DNA from: Bacteroidales bacterium
Lineage (GTDB): Bacteria; Bacteroidota; Bacteroidia; Bacteroidales; UBA932
NCBI GenBank assembly: GCA_017561885.1
Contig: JAFZBF010000044.1
Span: forward strand, 1 to 33,203
DNA: 33,203 bases
Reading direction: 5' to 3'
The position numbers were made by a program, and so were the translations under genes. Below are positions 23,889 to 33,203 of the stretch, piece by piece (position 1 is the first letter of the stretch; each line of letters starts with the position of its first letter). Under the pieces are notes generated by a model. The model was not told the DNA's origin, made no database searches, and was given only the letters and a program-made list of their open reading frames with translations.

Positions 23889-24821
23889 TTAGCAATTGTT
23901 CTTGATTTTCTGAAGGCCGGCACGGGTTAATGCGGTACCGGAGAAGTGTTTTTCCCACTCGTCTTCACTCATGTTCTGCCAGTCCTCTGCGGTAAGCGAC
24001 TCGATGTATTCCTTGTTGCACACCAACTCGGGCCAGACTTCGTTCTCGCGGTCCCAGGGACAGGCACGCATGCACTCTTCGCAGCCGAAGATCCAGCCTG
24101 AATAATCCACAGGCCGCGAGCCGGGAGCATAAAGTTCCCTGTTCTCGACGGTATGATAGCTGATGCAGCGCTCGGCATCCAGGGTGTAAGGAGCTTTCAG
24201 TGCCCCTGTAGGGCAATGTTTCACGCAGTTGCAGCACATGCCGCAGTCCAGCAGCACATCGTGCTTCTTCCAGCGCAGGTCCATACAGTCCAGCAGTTTG
24301 AAATCCACATTGCAGAGGATAATGCCGATGAGGCATCTGATGCCGGCGACAGTGCTGATGAAGAAGTTGTTGCAGCCGAAGAAACCCAGCCCGCACTCCA
24401 CCGCCCAGGCCCGGTCCATCACCGGAGCGCTGTCGACGAATACCCGAGCCCTGAGAGCCGTGCCGGAAGCGGCTTCCATCATGGGAGCTGCTTTCTCCAG
24501 GAACATATACAGACGGTCCTTGATGACCTTGTGGTAGTCCAGGCCGAGGGCGAACGACGCTACGGGAGTGCCCGTACGGGCCTTGCCGTAAGGCACCACG
24601 AAACAAAGCACGCTGCCTGAAGCCTCGAGCAGCAATGAAGGATCCTTGCGCTTGTCGACATTGCGGCCCATATATTCCATTCCGGCGTTGCGGCCTTCCT
24701 CGAGGTAGCTGTCGAGACGCCGTGCAGGCTCGCCGAGAGGCTGCATCCTCGCCGCTCCGAAATCGGCGAAACCTAGGCCCAGCGCCAGGTCTGTCAGTTG
24801 TGAGAAAAGCGTTCCTTCCAT
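23889..24821 (-). CDS. queG: Epoxyqueuosine reductase QueG
   Basis: A 310-residue cobalamin and iron-sulfur enzyme performing the last step of queuosine synthesis, reduction of epoxyqueuosine in tRNA. The frame stays open upstream to 24932, but I chose the ATG at 24821. The protein family starts there (MEGTLFSQLTDLALGLGF), and a promoter box lies at 24843-24850. Two 4Fe-4S motifs are present: C193, C196, C199, C203, and C247, C250, C254 with C219. The likely catalytic acid is D130 (VFVDSAPVMDRAWA). The normally conserved Gly-Lys-Asn/His segment reads Gly-Cys-Asn (GFFGCNNFF, near residue 150), a divergence. It shares an operon with tgt. Confidence 0.92.
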   Translation of the reverse strand: MEGTLFSQLTDLALGLGFADFGAARMQPLGEPARRLDSYLEEGRNAGMEYMGRNVDKRKDPSLLLEASGSVLCFVVPYGKARTGTPVASFALGLDYHKVIKDRLYMFLEKAAPMMEAASGTALRARVFVDSAPVMDRAWAVECGLGFFGCNNFFISTVAGIRCLIGIILCNVDFKLLDCMDLRWKKHDVLLDCGMCCNCVKHCPTGALKAPYTLDAERCISYHTVENRELYAPGSRPVDYSGWIFGCEECMRACPWDRENEVWPELVCNKEYIESLTAEDWQNMSEDEWEKHFSGTALTRAGLQKIKNNC

Positions 24822-24842
24822 AATCTTGATACAAGCAGGCTT

Positions 24843-24850
24843 CAAATCTA
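24843..24850 (-). promoter_or_regulatory. Bacteroidetes -7 box for the queG-tgt-lptG operon
   Basis: The minus strand reads TAGATTTG, an exact match to TAnnTTTG, 21 bp upstream of the queG ATG at 24821. No convincing -33 TTG is seen. It lies inside the longer open frame that would start at 24932 and argues against that start. Confidence 0.55.
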
Positions 24851-24880
24851 TAAAATATCCACGCCATTTTATTAAATTAG

Positions 24881-26863
<1,983 letters not shown>

Positions 26864-26888
26864 TCCGTGAGACTATCGGAAGGAAATA

Positions 26889-26920
26889 AAGAAGCCGGCC
26901 CCTCACAGGGTCGGCTTCTT
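26889..26920. terminator. Bidirectional intrinsic terminator
   Basis: Arms 26889-26901 and 26908-26920 pair over 13 bp with one G-T wobble and a 6-nt loop. A-rich bases on the left and T-rich bases on the right let it serve both strands. It lies between the convergent esterase gene (+) and rplQ (-), 25 bp after the former and 21 bp after the latter. Confidence 0.85.
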
Positions 26921-26941
26921 CCGTATAGCAGTGATAGATTG

Positions 26942-27430
26942 TTATTCTGCCTTAGCTTCAGCTGCGGGCTCTTCTGCCTTGGGGGCCTCGGCCTTTGCAG
27001 CAGCCTTCTTGCCTGAACGGCGGGTAGAAGTTTTCTTGGTCTCCTTCTTGGCTGAAGTTCCAAGAGCTGCCTCGTTGAAGTCTACGAGCTCGATGAGCGC
27101 CAGGTCGGCACCGTCACCCTGACGGAAACCGGTCTTGAGGATACGTGTATATCCACCCGGACGGTCGGCGATCTTGGGAGCAATCACCCTGAAGAGTTCA
27201 GTAACGGCTTCTTTCTGTTTCAGATAACTGAAAACTACACGACGGGAATGGGTTGAATCATCTTTCGCCTTGGTGATAAGGGGCTCGACATAAGTTCTCA
27301 AAGCTTTGGCCTTGGCAACTGTAGTCTCGATCCTCTTGTGGAGAATCAGGGAGCATGCCATATTCGAAAGCATAGCTTTGCGATGTCCGCTTTGACGGCC
27401 AAGGTGGTTTATTGCCTTATTGTGTCTCAT
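26942..27430 (-). CDS. rplQ: 50S ribosomal protein L17
   Basis: A 162-residue protein. The first ~115 residues are the conserved L17 fold ([20 protein letters not shown] start, then [20 protein letters not shown]). The C-terminal 40 residues are a Lys/Ala/Glu-rich extension, common in Bacteroidetes L17. It is the last gene of the ribosomal operon, three bases after rpoA, and is followed by the bidirectional terminator. Confidence 0.97.
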   Translation of the reverse strand: MRHNKAINHLGRQSGHRKAMLSNMACSLILHKRIETTVAKAKALRTYVEPLITKAKDDSTHSRRVVFSYLKQKEAVTELFRVIAPKIADRPGGYTRILKTGFRQGDGADLALIELVDFNEAALGTSAKKETKKTSTRRSGKKAAAKAEAPKAEEPAAEAKAE

Positions 27431-27433
27431 ATT

Positions 27434-28432
27434 CTATTGTTCCTTTTTTTCGATGTTATACTTAGAAATGTCCATTCCGAAGTTCAATTTGAGCCTGTCG
27501 ACAAGAAGGTCGATCTCGTTGAGAGACTTCTTGCCGAAGTTGCGGAATTTCATCAGCTCAGACCTCTGGTGTGAAACCAGGTCAGCGAAGGTTTCGATGT
27601 TCGCAGCCTTCAAGCAGTTGAGAGCGCGGACTGAAAGCTCCATATCTGACAGTTTGGTGAGAAGCAGATGACGCATACGGAGTGACTCTTCGTCAAGCTC
27701 CTTGTTCTCGACCTCCACGGGAGCTTCCAGGGTGATCTTGCTGTCAGAGAACAGCATGAAGTGCTGGATAAGGATCTTTGCAGCTTCCTTGAGAGCTTCC
27801 TTCGGATGGATTGAACCGTCGGTAGTTATTTCGATAATAAGTTTTTCGTAGTCGGTCTTCTGTTCTACGCGCCAGTCTTCCCTTGCGAAGTTGACGTTCT
27901 TGATGGGAGTGTAGATGGAATCGATTGCTATTGTGCCAACCGGAGCATTCTCATCTTTGTTCTCGTCTGCAGGAACGTAACCGCGGCCCTTTCCGATTGT
28001 GAAGTCCATAACGATCTTCACGCTCGGCTCCATAGTGCAGATATGCAGGTCAGGATTCAGGACTGTGAATGAAGACAGGCTCTTAGAAAGATCGGCAGCA
28101 GTAAACTCTTGCTTGCCACTAACAGTAACCGTTGCACTTTCGCTTTCCTCCTCCTCAATCATTCTTTTAAGACGGACTTGTTTAAGATTAAGGATGATAT
28201 CTACCACACTCTCGACCACGCCCGGAATGGTGTCGAACTCGTGGGCGACACCTTCGATACGGATCGAAGTGATGGCAAAACCTTCCAGAGAAGAGAGCAG
28301 AATGCGGCGAAGTGCGTTACCGATGGTTGTTGCGTATCCCGGCTCGAGAGGGCGGAACTCGAAACGACCAAAGGTATCGGTAGCATCGAGCATTATGACC
28401 TTATCAGGTTTTTGGAATGCTAAAATTGCCAT
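27434..28432 (-). CDS. rpoA: RNA polymerase alpha subunit
   Basis: A 332-residue subunit. The N-terminal assembly domain (about 1-230) includes [20 protein letters not shown] (32-51). The C-terminal DNA- and activator-binding domain (about 250-325) contains [20 protein letters not shown] and the helix-hairpin-helix FGKKSLNEI. Length and order are normal. It sits between rpsD and rplQ as in most bacteria. Confidence 0.98.
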   Translation of the reverse strand: MAILAFQKPDKVIMLDATDTFGRFEFRPLEPGYATTIGNALRRILLSSLEGFAITSIRIEGVAHEFDTIPGVVESVVDIILNLKQVRLKRMIEEEESESATVTVSGKQEFTAADLSKSLSSFTVLNPDLHICTMEPSVKIVMDFTIGKGRGYVPADENKDENAPVGTIAIDSIYTPIKNVNFAREDWRVEQKTDYEKLIIEITTDGSIHPKEALKEAAKILIQHFMLFSDSKITLEAPVEVENKELDEESLRMRHLLLTKLSDMELSVRALNCLKAANIETFADLVSHQRSELMKFRNFGKKSLNEIDLLVDRLKLNFGMDISKYNIEKKEQ

Positions 28433-28480
28433 ATTGTTTTGCTAAAATATTAGTGTCCTTTGCTTCAAGCAAGACTGTTA

Positions 28481-29086
28481 CTACTTAGAGTACAACTCGA
28501 CGATGAGCTGTTCATTGATTGTCTCAGGGATCTCGGTACGCTCAGGATAGTTGAGATATTTGCCGGAGCATTTCTCATTGTCCCACTCGATCCAAGAGTA
28601 TTTGTTGTTACCACGTGAGAGGCTGTCCTGAACTACTTCAAGGCTCTTTGAGCGCTCGCGTACTGCGATTACGTCACCGGGGCGTGCGATAGCTGAAGGA
28701 ACGTTGCAGATTTCGCCGTTGCGGGTGATGTGGCAGTGGCTTACAAGCTGGCGTGCTGCAGGGCGGCTGGGAGCGATGCCCATACGATAAACCAGGTTGT
28801 CTACGCGTGATTCGAGAAGGATGATCAGGTTCTCGCCGGTACGTCCTTTCATACGGGCGGCCTTGTCATACATCTTGCGGAACTGGCGCTCGAGAACACC
28901 GTAAGTATATTTCACTTTTTGTTTCTCAGCGAGCTGGGTGCCGTACTCAGAAGTTTTCTTGCGCTTCTTGGCCATTCCGTGCTGTCCCGGAGGGTAATTC
29001 CTTTTTTCGAGATATTTGTCAGGTCCGTAAATCGGTTCGCCGAATTTGCGGGCTATTTTGCTTTTGGGTCCTGTATATCTTGCCAT
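28481..29086 (-). CDS. rpsD: 30S ribosomal protein S4
   Basis: A 201-residue primary 16S rRNA-binding protein. The N-terminal domain lacks the zinc cysteines found in some S4 proteins (C-minus form). The S4 RNA-binding domain is near 90-155 ([26 protein letters not shown]), and the C terminus ends in the usual [11 protein letters not shown]. It lies in the alpha-type operon between rpsK and rpoA. Confidence 0.98.
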   Translation of the reverse strand: MARYTGPKSKIARKFGEPIYGPDKYLEKRNYPPGQHGMAKKRKKTSEYGTQLAEKQKVKYTYGVLERQFRKMYDKAARMKGRTGENLIILLESRVDNLVYRMGIAPSRPAARQLVSHCHITRNGEICNVPSAIARPGDVIAVRERSKSLEVVQDSLSRGNNKYSWIEWDNEKCSGKYLNYPERTEIPETINEQLIVELYSK

Positions 29087-29119
29087 AATAATTTCCTTTT
29101 TTCAATTAAACATTAAGGA

Positions 29120-29509
29120 TTATACTCTGCGGCGGCCTTTAGGACGGCATCCGTTGTGAGGCAGAGGGGTAACGTCGATGATTTCGGTAACCTCGATGCC
29201 TGCTCCGTGCAGAGTGCGGATTGCAGATTCACGACCTGCGCCCGGGCCCTTCACATAAGCTTTGATTCTGCGCAAACCAAGATCATAAGCCACTTTGGCT
29301 GCGTCCTGAGCGGCTACCTGAGCTGCATAGGGAGTGTTCTTCTTAGAACCCCTGAAGCCCATCTTACCTGCTGAAGACCAGCTGATAGTCTGACCTGTGC
29401 TGTTTGTAAGAGTAACGATGACATTGTTGAAAGTCGATGAAATATGAGCCTCGCCATAGGCATCAACTTTGACAACTCTCTTCTTGCTTGTTGTGGTTTT
29501 CTTTGCCAT
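29120..29509 (-). CDS. rpsK: 30S ribosomal protein S11
   Basis: A 129-residue small-subunit platform protein. It has the signature [20 protein letters not shown] (19-38) and the C-terminal [18 protein letters not shown]. The Lys-rich N terminus is typical. It follows rpsM by 12 bp. Confidence 0.98.
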   Translation of the reverse strand: MAKKTTTSKKRVVKVDAYGEAHISSTFNNVIVTLTNSTGQTISWSSAGKMGFRGSKKNTPYAAQVAAQDAAKVAYDLGLRRIKAYVKGPGAGRESAIRTLHGAGIEVTEIIDVTPLPHNGCRPKGRRRV

Positions 29510-29521
29510 GATTCAAGTCTC

Positions 29522-29899
29522 CTATTTAGTTGCTTTCTTCTTGTTGGCCACAGTTTTCTTACGGCCTTTACGTGTACGGGCGTTGTTCTTGGTGCTCTGT
29601 CCGCGAACAGGGAGGCCCACACGGTGACGGATACCGCGATAACATCCGATATCCATCAGTCGTTTGATGTTCATTTGTACTGAAGAACGAAGTTCACCTT
29701 CGATCTTATACTCACCTGCAATCTTTCCACGGATTGCAGCGATCTGGTCGTCATTCCAATCTTTAACCTTGATGTTCTCATCAATGTTAAGCTCTTCCAA
29801 AATCTTCTTTGAAGAGCTACGACCGATTCCGTAGATATAGGTCAAACCTATAACTCCGCGCTTGTTGTTCGGTAAATCTACTCCGGCTATACGTGCCAT
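29522..29899 (-). CDS. rpsM: 30S ribosomal protein S13
   Basis: A 125-residue head protein that contacts P-site tRNA. It has the start [26 protein letters not shown], the helix-two-turns-helix region, and the basic tail with [22 protein letters not shown] (about 91-112). The sequence before its ATG is AT-rich, with no Shine-Dalgarno motif. Confidence 0.98.
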   Translation of the reverse strand: MARIAGVDLPNNKRGVIGLTYIYGIGRSSSKKILEELNIDENIKVKDWNDDQIAAIRGKIAGEYKIEGELRSSVQMNIKRLMDIGCYRGIRHRVGLPVRGQSTKNNARTRKGRKKTVANKKKATK

Positions 29900-29945
29900 A
29901 CTAATCTTTTAATTTTTATATATTGTTTTTTACAAATCAATAATA

Positions 29946-30062
29946 TTATCCTTGGCGCATCTTGAACTTCGGATTCTTTTTGCAAATAACATACAAGCGG
30001 CCTTTGCGCTTAACTATTTTACAATCCGCACTACGCTTCTTGATGGATGTCTTGACTTTCAT
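29946..30062 (-). CDS. rpmJ: 50S ribosomal protein L36
   Basis: A 38-residue protein translated from ATG at 30062 to TAA at 29946-29948, located between infA and rpsM as expected. It begins [17 protein letters not shown] and ends NPKFKMRQG. Of the four zinc ligands of the classic form (C11, C14, C27, H33), only C14 and C27 remain; positions 11 and 33 are Ser and Phe, so it is a zinc-free type. Confidence 0.95.
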   Translation of the reverse strand: MKVKTSIKKRSADCKIVKRKGRLYVICKKNPKFKMRQG

Positions 30063-30077
30063 TTCTGTATATTTTTA

Positions 30078-30296
30078 TTATTTATATCTGAAGGAAATCC
30101 TGCCTTTTGTCAAATCGTACGGGGACATTTCAACTTTAACTTTATCACCGGGGAGTATCCTGATATAATGCATGCGCATTTTACCTGAAATGTGAGCAAT
30201 GATCACGTGACCGTTGTCAAGCTCTACTCTGAACATTGCGTTAGACAAAGCTTCGATGATGGTACCTTCTTTCTCTATCGATGACTGTTTCGGCAT
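30078..30296 (-). CDS. infA: Translation initiation factor IF-1
   Basis: A 72-residue S1-like OB-fold protein, [20 protein letters not shown] at the start and [12 protein letters not shown] at the end. It binds the 30S A site during initiation. It lies between map and rpmJ, the standard Bacteroidetes order. The upstream sequence is AT-rich without a Shine-Dalgarno motif. Confidence 0.97.
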   Translation of the reverse strand: MPKQSSIEKEGTIIEALSNAMFRVELDNGHVIIAHISGKMRMHYIRILPGDKVKVEMSPYDLTKGRISFRYK

Positions 30297-30320
30297 ATCG
30301 TTAATGTTAATTCCGTATTG

Positions 30321-31088
30321 TTATTTGTTGTTTTCAATAAATGCGAATGTAGATAAAATATCCGGAGCTCCCTTCTTCACGGCGACAGTAAGCTCGAAAT
30401 GAGCTGATTTCTTGTGGTCGGCCGTATAGACTGCCCAGCCGTTGTCATCAAGGTATACATCTTTGACACCCTGATTGATCATAGGCTCGATGCAGATCAC
30501 CATATTCTCGGTCAGCTTCACTCCGTGTCCGCGGCGTCCGTAGTTCGGAACCTCGGGACTTTCGTGGAGATGATGTCCGATTCCGTGGCCCACAAGCTCC
30601 CTTACCACTGAATAACCGAGAGCTTCCGTATATGACTGGATGGCGTATCCGATGTCGCCTACGCGTCCACCGGCCACTGCATGCTCGATGCCTTTGTAGA
30701 GAGAAGCCTTGGTGGCGTCAAGCAGAGCCTGGTCCTCGGCGCTTATCTCTCCCACGGCGAAAGTGTATGCAGAGTCCCCGTTCAGCCCTTTGTATGTCGT
30801 GCCGCAATCCACCGAAACGATGTCTCCCTCCTGAAGTCTGTAATCTGAAGGGAAGCCGTGCACTACGGTTTCATTGACCGACATGCAAAGAGTATAGGGG
30901 AATCCGCCGTAACCCAAGAAGCCCGGCTGGGCGCCGTGATCGCGGATGAATTCTTCCGCAATCTTGTCAAGCTCGAGCGTAGTGACGCCCGGGGCGATGT
31001 TCCGTCCCACCTCAGCGAGGGTCTTCGATACTATGATCGCATTCTCCCTGAGCAGCTCGATTTCTTCTTCGGTCTTGATCTTTATCAT
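30321..31088 (-). CDS. map: Methionine aminopeptidase, type I
   Basis: A 255-residue enzyme removing the initiator methionine. The five metal ligands are D94, D105, H168, E201 and E232, each offset by three from the E. coli numbering. Substrate-site H77 and H175 are also present (VVHGFP and HLHESPE). No N-terminal zinc-finger extension is present. It lies 24 bp after secY within the ribosomal operon. It acts downstream of formyl-Met initiation, in which Fmt at 18770-19717 also takes part. Confidence 0.97.
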   Translation of the reverse strand: MIKIKTEEEIELLRENAIIVSKTLAEVGRNIAPGVTTLELDKIAEEFIRDHGAQPGFLGYGGFPYTLCMSVNETVVHGFPSDYRLQEGDIVSVDCGTTYKGLNGDSAYTFAVGEISAEDQALLDATKASLYKGIEHAVAGGRVGDIGYAIQSYTEALGYSVVRELVGHGIGHHLHESPEVPNYGRRGHGVKLTENMVICIEPMINQGVKDVYLDDNGWAVYTADHKKSAHFELTVAVKKGAPDILSTFAFIENNK

Positions 31089-31112
31089 TGTCCGTATCTA
31101 TCGTAACATTAA

Positions 31113-32438
31113 TTACATTCCGGAACGACCCTGAAGACGTCCAGTCTTCATAAGACCGTCGTAGTGACGCATAAGCAGATGGCTCTCGATATGCTGGAGA
31201 GTATCCAGGATCACACCTACGAGGATCAGCAGTGAAGTACCGCCGTAGAATGATGCGAACTGGTTGTTTACTCCGAGCAGCTGGGCGAACGCAGGCAGAA
31301 TGGCTACGATGGCCAGGAAGATAGAGCCGGGGAGCGTTATGCGTGACATGATGGTATCGATATAGTTGGCAGTCTGCTTGCCGGGCTTGTAGCCGGGGAT
31401 GAAACCGCCGTTCTTCTTCATTTCCTCTGCCATATTGGTAGGGTTGACGGTGATGGCTGTATAGAAATAAGTGAACAGCACAACCATCAGGAAGAAAATG
31501 AAGTTATACCAGAAACCAACAGGATTGTTCAATACTGCTGCAAGACCTTTGGTAACGTCGAACCTTGAGAACAGGAGCGGAATCAGCATCATTGCCTGAG
31601 CGAAGATGATAGGCATAACGCCTGCTGCATTGATCTTCAAAGGAATGTACTGACGTACGCCGCCGTACTGCTTGTTGCCGACGATGCGTTTTGCATACTG
31701 TACAGGAACCTTGCGGACAGCCTGCACGAGAGCGATGGTTGCGATGAACACGAAGAAGAGCACGATCAGTTCGATGATGAACACGAGCACACCACCGTTG
31801 GTCTGAGTGAACTTCTCAGAGATTTCAATCCAGAGAGCTCTCGGAAGACGGGCGATGATACCGATCATGATGATCAGGGATATACCGTTTCCAAGTCCGC
31901 GGTCGGTGATCCTTTCACCGAGCCACATCACGAACATCGTACCGCCGATAAGGATCAGGGTTGCGAACAGACCGTACCAGCCGCCCTGCATCGTGGTAAC
32001 GAATGCCTCGGCAGGAAGCTGGGCGTGAAGGTTGGCAATATAAGCCGGACCCTGGATGGCGAGGATGAGGATAGTAAGATACCTTGTGTACTGGTTCATC
32101 TTTCTGCGGCCGCTCTCGCCTTCCTTCTGGAGACGCTGGAAGAACGGCAGCATTACACCCAACAGCTGGATTACGATGGATGCAGAGATATAGGGCATAA
32201 CACCCAGCGCGAAGATAGAAGCGTTGCCGAATGCACCTCCTGAGAACATGTTCAGCAAGCCGAGCAGTCCCTGAGAGGCCTGATTCTGCAGATTCGCAAT
32301 CTGGGAAGCATCGATACCCGGAATCACGACAAAGCAACCGAGACGGTAGACTGCCAGCAATGCCAGTGTATAGAGGATCCTCTTGCGAAGCTCTTCAATC
32401 TTCCATATGTTCTTTAATGTCTGAAAGAATCTTTTCAT
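31113..32438 (-). CDS. secY: Protein translocase subunit SecY
   Basis: A 441-residue channel protein of the Sec translocon with about ten membrane helices. Landmarks are the N-terminal KRILYTLALLAVYRLGCFVVIPGI (19-42), LGVMPYISASIVIQLL (78-93) and the cytosolic loop PVQYAKRIVGNKQYGG. The start at 32438 is five bases after rplO. It lies in the usual spc-operon position. Confidence 0.98.
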   Translation of the reverse strand: MKRFFQTLKNIWKIEELRKRILYTLALLAVYRLGCFVVIPGIDASQIANLQNQASQGLLGLLNMFSGGAFGNASIFALGVMPYISASIVIQLLGVMLPFFQRLQKEGESGRRKMNQYTRYLTILILAIQGPAYIANLHAQLPAEAFVTTMQGGWYGLFATLILIGGTMFVMWLGERITDRGLGNGISLIIMIGIIARLPRALWIEISEKFTQTNGGVLVFIIELIVLFFVFIATIALVQAVRKVPVQYAKRIVGNKQYGGVRQYIPLKINAAGVMPIIFAQAMMLIPLLFSRFDVTKGLAAVLNNPVGFWYNFIFFLMVVLFTYFYTAITVNPTNMAEEMKKNGGFIPGYKPGKQTANYIDTIMSRITLPGSIFLAIVAILPAFAQLLGVNNQFASFYGGTSLLILVGVILDTLQHIESHLLMRHYDGLMKTGRLQGRSGM

Positions 32439-32443
32439 GATGC

Positions 32444-32890
32444 TCAGATGATTGTTGCCTTACCCTCGTTGGCCTCGATCTTTGCGATCGCGCTCTTTGA
32501 GAAGGCATTTGCAGTAACTTCCAATTTAGCGGTAAGGTCACCGTTGCCAAGGATCTTGACGAGATCGTTCTGGCGTGCGAGACCGGCCTCAACCATAGTG
32601 TCGATTCCGATTACATTGGTGTTCAGCTTTTCGCTGAGAGCCTGCAATGAAGCTACGTTCACACCTCTGTACTCAACTCTAGTGTGATTCTTGAAACCGA
32701 ACTTCGGGCTGGTACGCTGCAGAGGCATCTGACCTCCCTGGAAACCGATCTTGCGGTTGTAACCGCTGCGGGCCTGTGCTCCTTTGTTACCGCGGGTTGA
32801 TGTACCGCCGCGACCTGAGCCTTCACCACGTCCTATACGTTTAACTTTCTTTGTAGAACCTTTTGCAGGTTTGAGACTATTGAGTTTCAT
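32444..32890 (-). CDS. rplO: 50S ribosomal protein L15
   Basis: A 148-residue protein with the Gly/Arg-rich N terminus (RIGRGEGSGRGGTSTRGNKGAQ, about 18-39) that threads into the 23S rRNA and a globular C-terminal half. A strong AGGAGG site precedes its ATG and overlaps the rpmD stop. Confidence 0.97.
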   Translation of the reverse strand: MKLNSLKPAKGSTKKVKRIGRGEGSGRGGTSTRGNKGAQARSGYNRKIGFQGGQMPLQRTSPKFGFKNHTRVEYRGVNVASLQALSEKLNTNVIGIDTMVEAGLARQNDLVKILGNGDLTAKLEVTANAFSKSAIAKIEANEGKATII

Positions 32891-32896
32891 TGATTA

Positions 32897-32904
32897 TTCC
32901 TCCT
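32897..32904 (-). promoter_or_regulatory. Shine-Dalgarno site for rplO overlapping the rpmD stop
   Basis: The minus strand reads AGGAGGAA just before the rplO ATG at 32890. The rpmD TAG stop (32903-32905) supplies the first bases of the site, so termination and re-initiation are closely coupled. Confidence 0.65.
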
Positions 32905-33088
32905 ATTCAGCGACTTCTTCAACCTTTACGAGGTGGCGGACCTTTTCGATCATGCCTTTGGTCACGGGGGTGAGTTCAACCTCGACTGTCTGATTGATGC
33001 GGTGGATACCGAGCGAAAGCAGATTGGCCTGCTGACGTTCGGTAGCGCTGTTCTTGCTTATTACTTGAGTTACTCTAACTTTTGCCAT
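32903..33088 (-). CDS. rpmD: 50S ribosomal protein L30
   Basis: A 61-residue protein of normal length (MAKVRVTQVISKNSATERQQ, then NLLSLGIHRINQTVEVELTP). It lies between rpsE and rplO as in the spc operon. Confidence 0.96.
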   Translation of the reverse strand: MAKVRVTQVISKNSATERQQANLLSLGIHRINQTVEVELTPVTKGMIEKVRHLVKVEEVAE

Positions 33089-33093
33089 AGTGT

Positions 33094-33101
33094 GACCTCC
33101 T
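33094..33101 (-). promoter_or_regulatory. Shine-Dalgarno site for rpmD overlapping the rpsE stop
   Basis: The minus strand reads AGGAGGTC before the rpmD ATG at 33088. The rpsE TAG stop (33100-33102) overlaps its first bases. Confidence 0.65.
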
Positions 33102-33203
33102 AGCCTTTAAATACTCTTTCCATAGGTATGCCGCGAAGGCCGGCTACTGTATAGGCGTCTCTCATTTCGCAGAGAGCGGAAACAGTGGCTTTCACCAGGT
33201 TAT
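33100..33203 (-). CDS. rpsE: 30S ribosomal protein S5, C-terminal part (partial)
   Basis: The last 34 codons of S5 are visible, reading NLVKATVSALCEMRDAYTVA then GLRGIPMERVFKG and a TAG stop. The gene continues beyond the right edge of the window. Position before rpmD and the conserved C-terminal sequence make the call firm. Confidence 0.93.
   Translation of the reverse strand, partial: NLVKATVSALCEMRDAYTVAGLRGIPMERVFKG

Overview
The window reads as chromosomal DNA of a fairly GC-rich member of the Bacteroidales (Bacteroidetes). The evidence is DUF4249 lipoproteins next to a probable TonB-dependent receptor, the rseC-rnfBCDGEA order, the spc/alpha-type ribosomal block with secY-map-infA-rpmJ-rpsM-rpsK-rpsD-rpoA-rplQ, and several matches to the Bacteroidetes -7 promoter box TAnnTTTG. 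I cannot fix the genus. No rRNA, tRNA, CRISPR array, transposase or phage gene was seen.

Layout. (1) 1-2379, minus strand: the first 34 codons of a secreted protein (probably a TonB-dependent receptor) preceded by two tandem DUF4249 lipoproteins whose 5' 365 bp are about 92% identical. (2) 2386-2872: the only long non-coding stretch, holding a 151-bp nested inverted-repeat element and a terminator-like hairpin. (3) 2873-14566, minus strand: a tightly packed gene run of two M23 peptidase-like proteins, a MerR regulator, a Nif3-like protein, a zinc-ribbon coiled-coil protein, DnaB helicase, a DUF3108 protein, an RseC-like protein and the six-subunit Rnf ion-pumping ferredoxin:NAD+ oxidoreductase. 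(4) 14653-20355, plus strand: alaS, an unusual in-frame fusion of an LptF/LptG-type permease with methionyl-tRNA formyltransferase, and thiamine pyrophosphokinase. (5) 20352-24821, minus strand: queG-tgt-lptG-nucleoside transporter. (6) 24908-26863, plus strand: a secreted esterase with two alpha/beta-hydrolase domains, closed by a bidirectional terminator. (7) 26942-33203, minus strand: ribosomal protein/secY/rpoA operon.

How the genes fit together. Rnf couples ferredoxin oxidation to an ion gradient in an anaerobe. QueG and Tgt are both queuosine-pathway enzymes and share an operon. The alaS, fmt and ribosomal blocks serve translation. Two LptF/LptG-type permeases, the possible partners of the LPS export ABC transporter, are encoded on opposite strands about 2 kb apart, and one carries the formyltransferase at its C terminus.

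The best candidates for something new are: the LptF/G-Fmt fusion; a Tgt lacking all three zinc-binding cysteines while its partner QueG also departs from consensus near the cofactor; an M23 protein whose first HxH histidine is glycine, beside an intact paralog; the mosaic DUF4249 tandem pair; and the nested inverted-repeat element. None forms an obvious new defence or mobile system.
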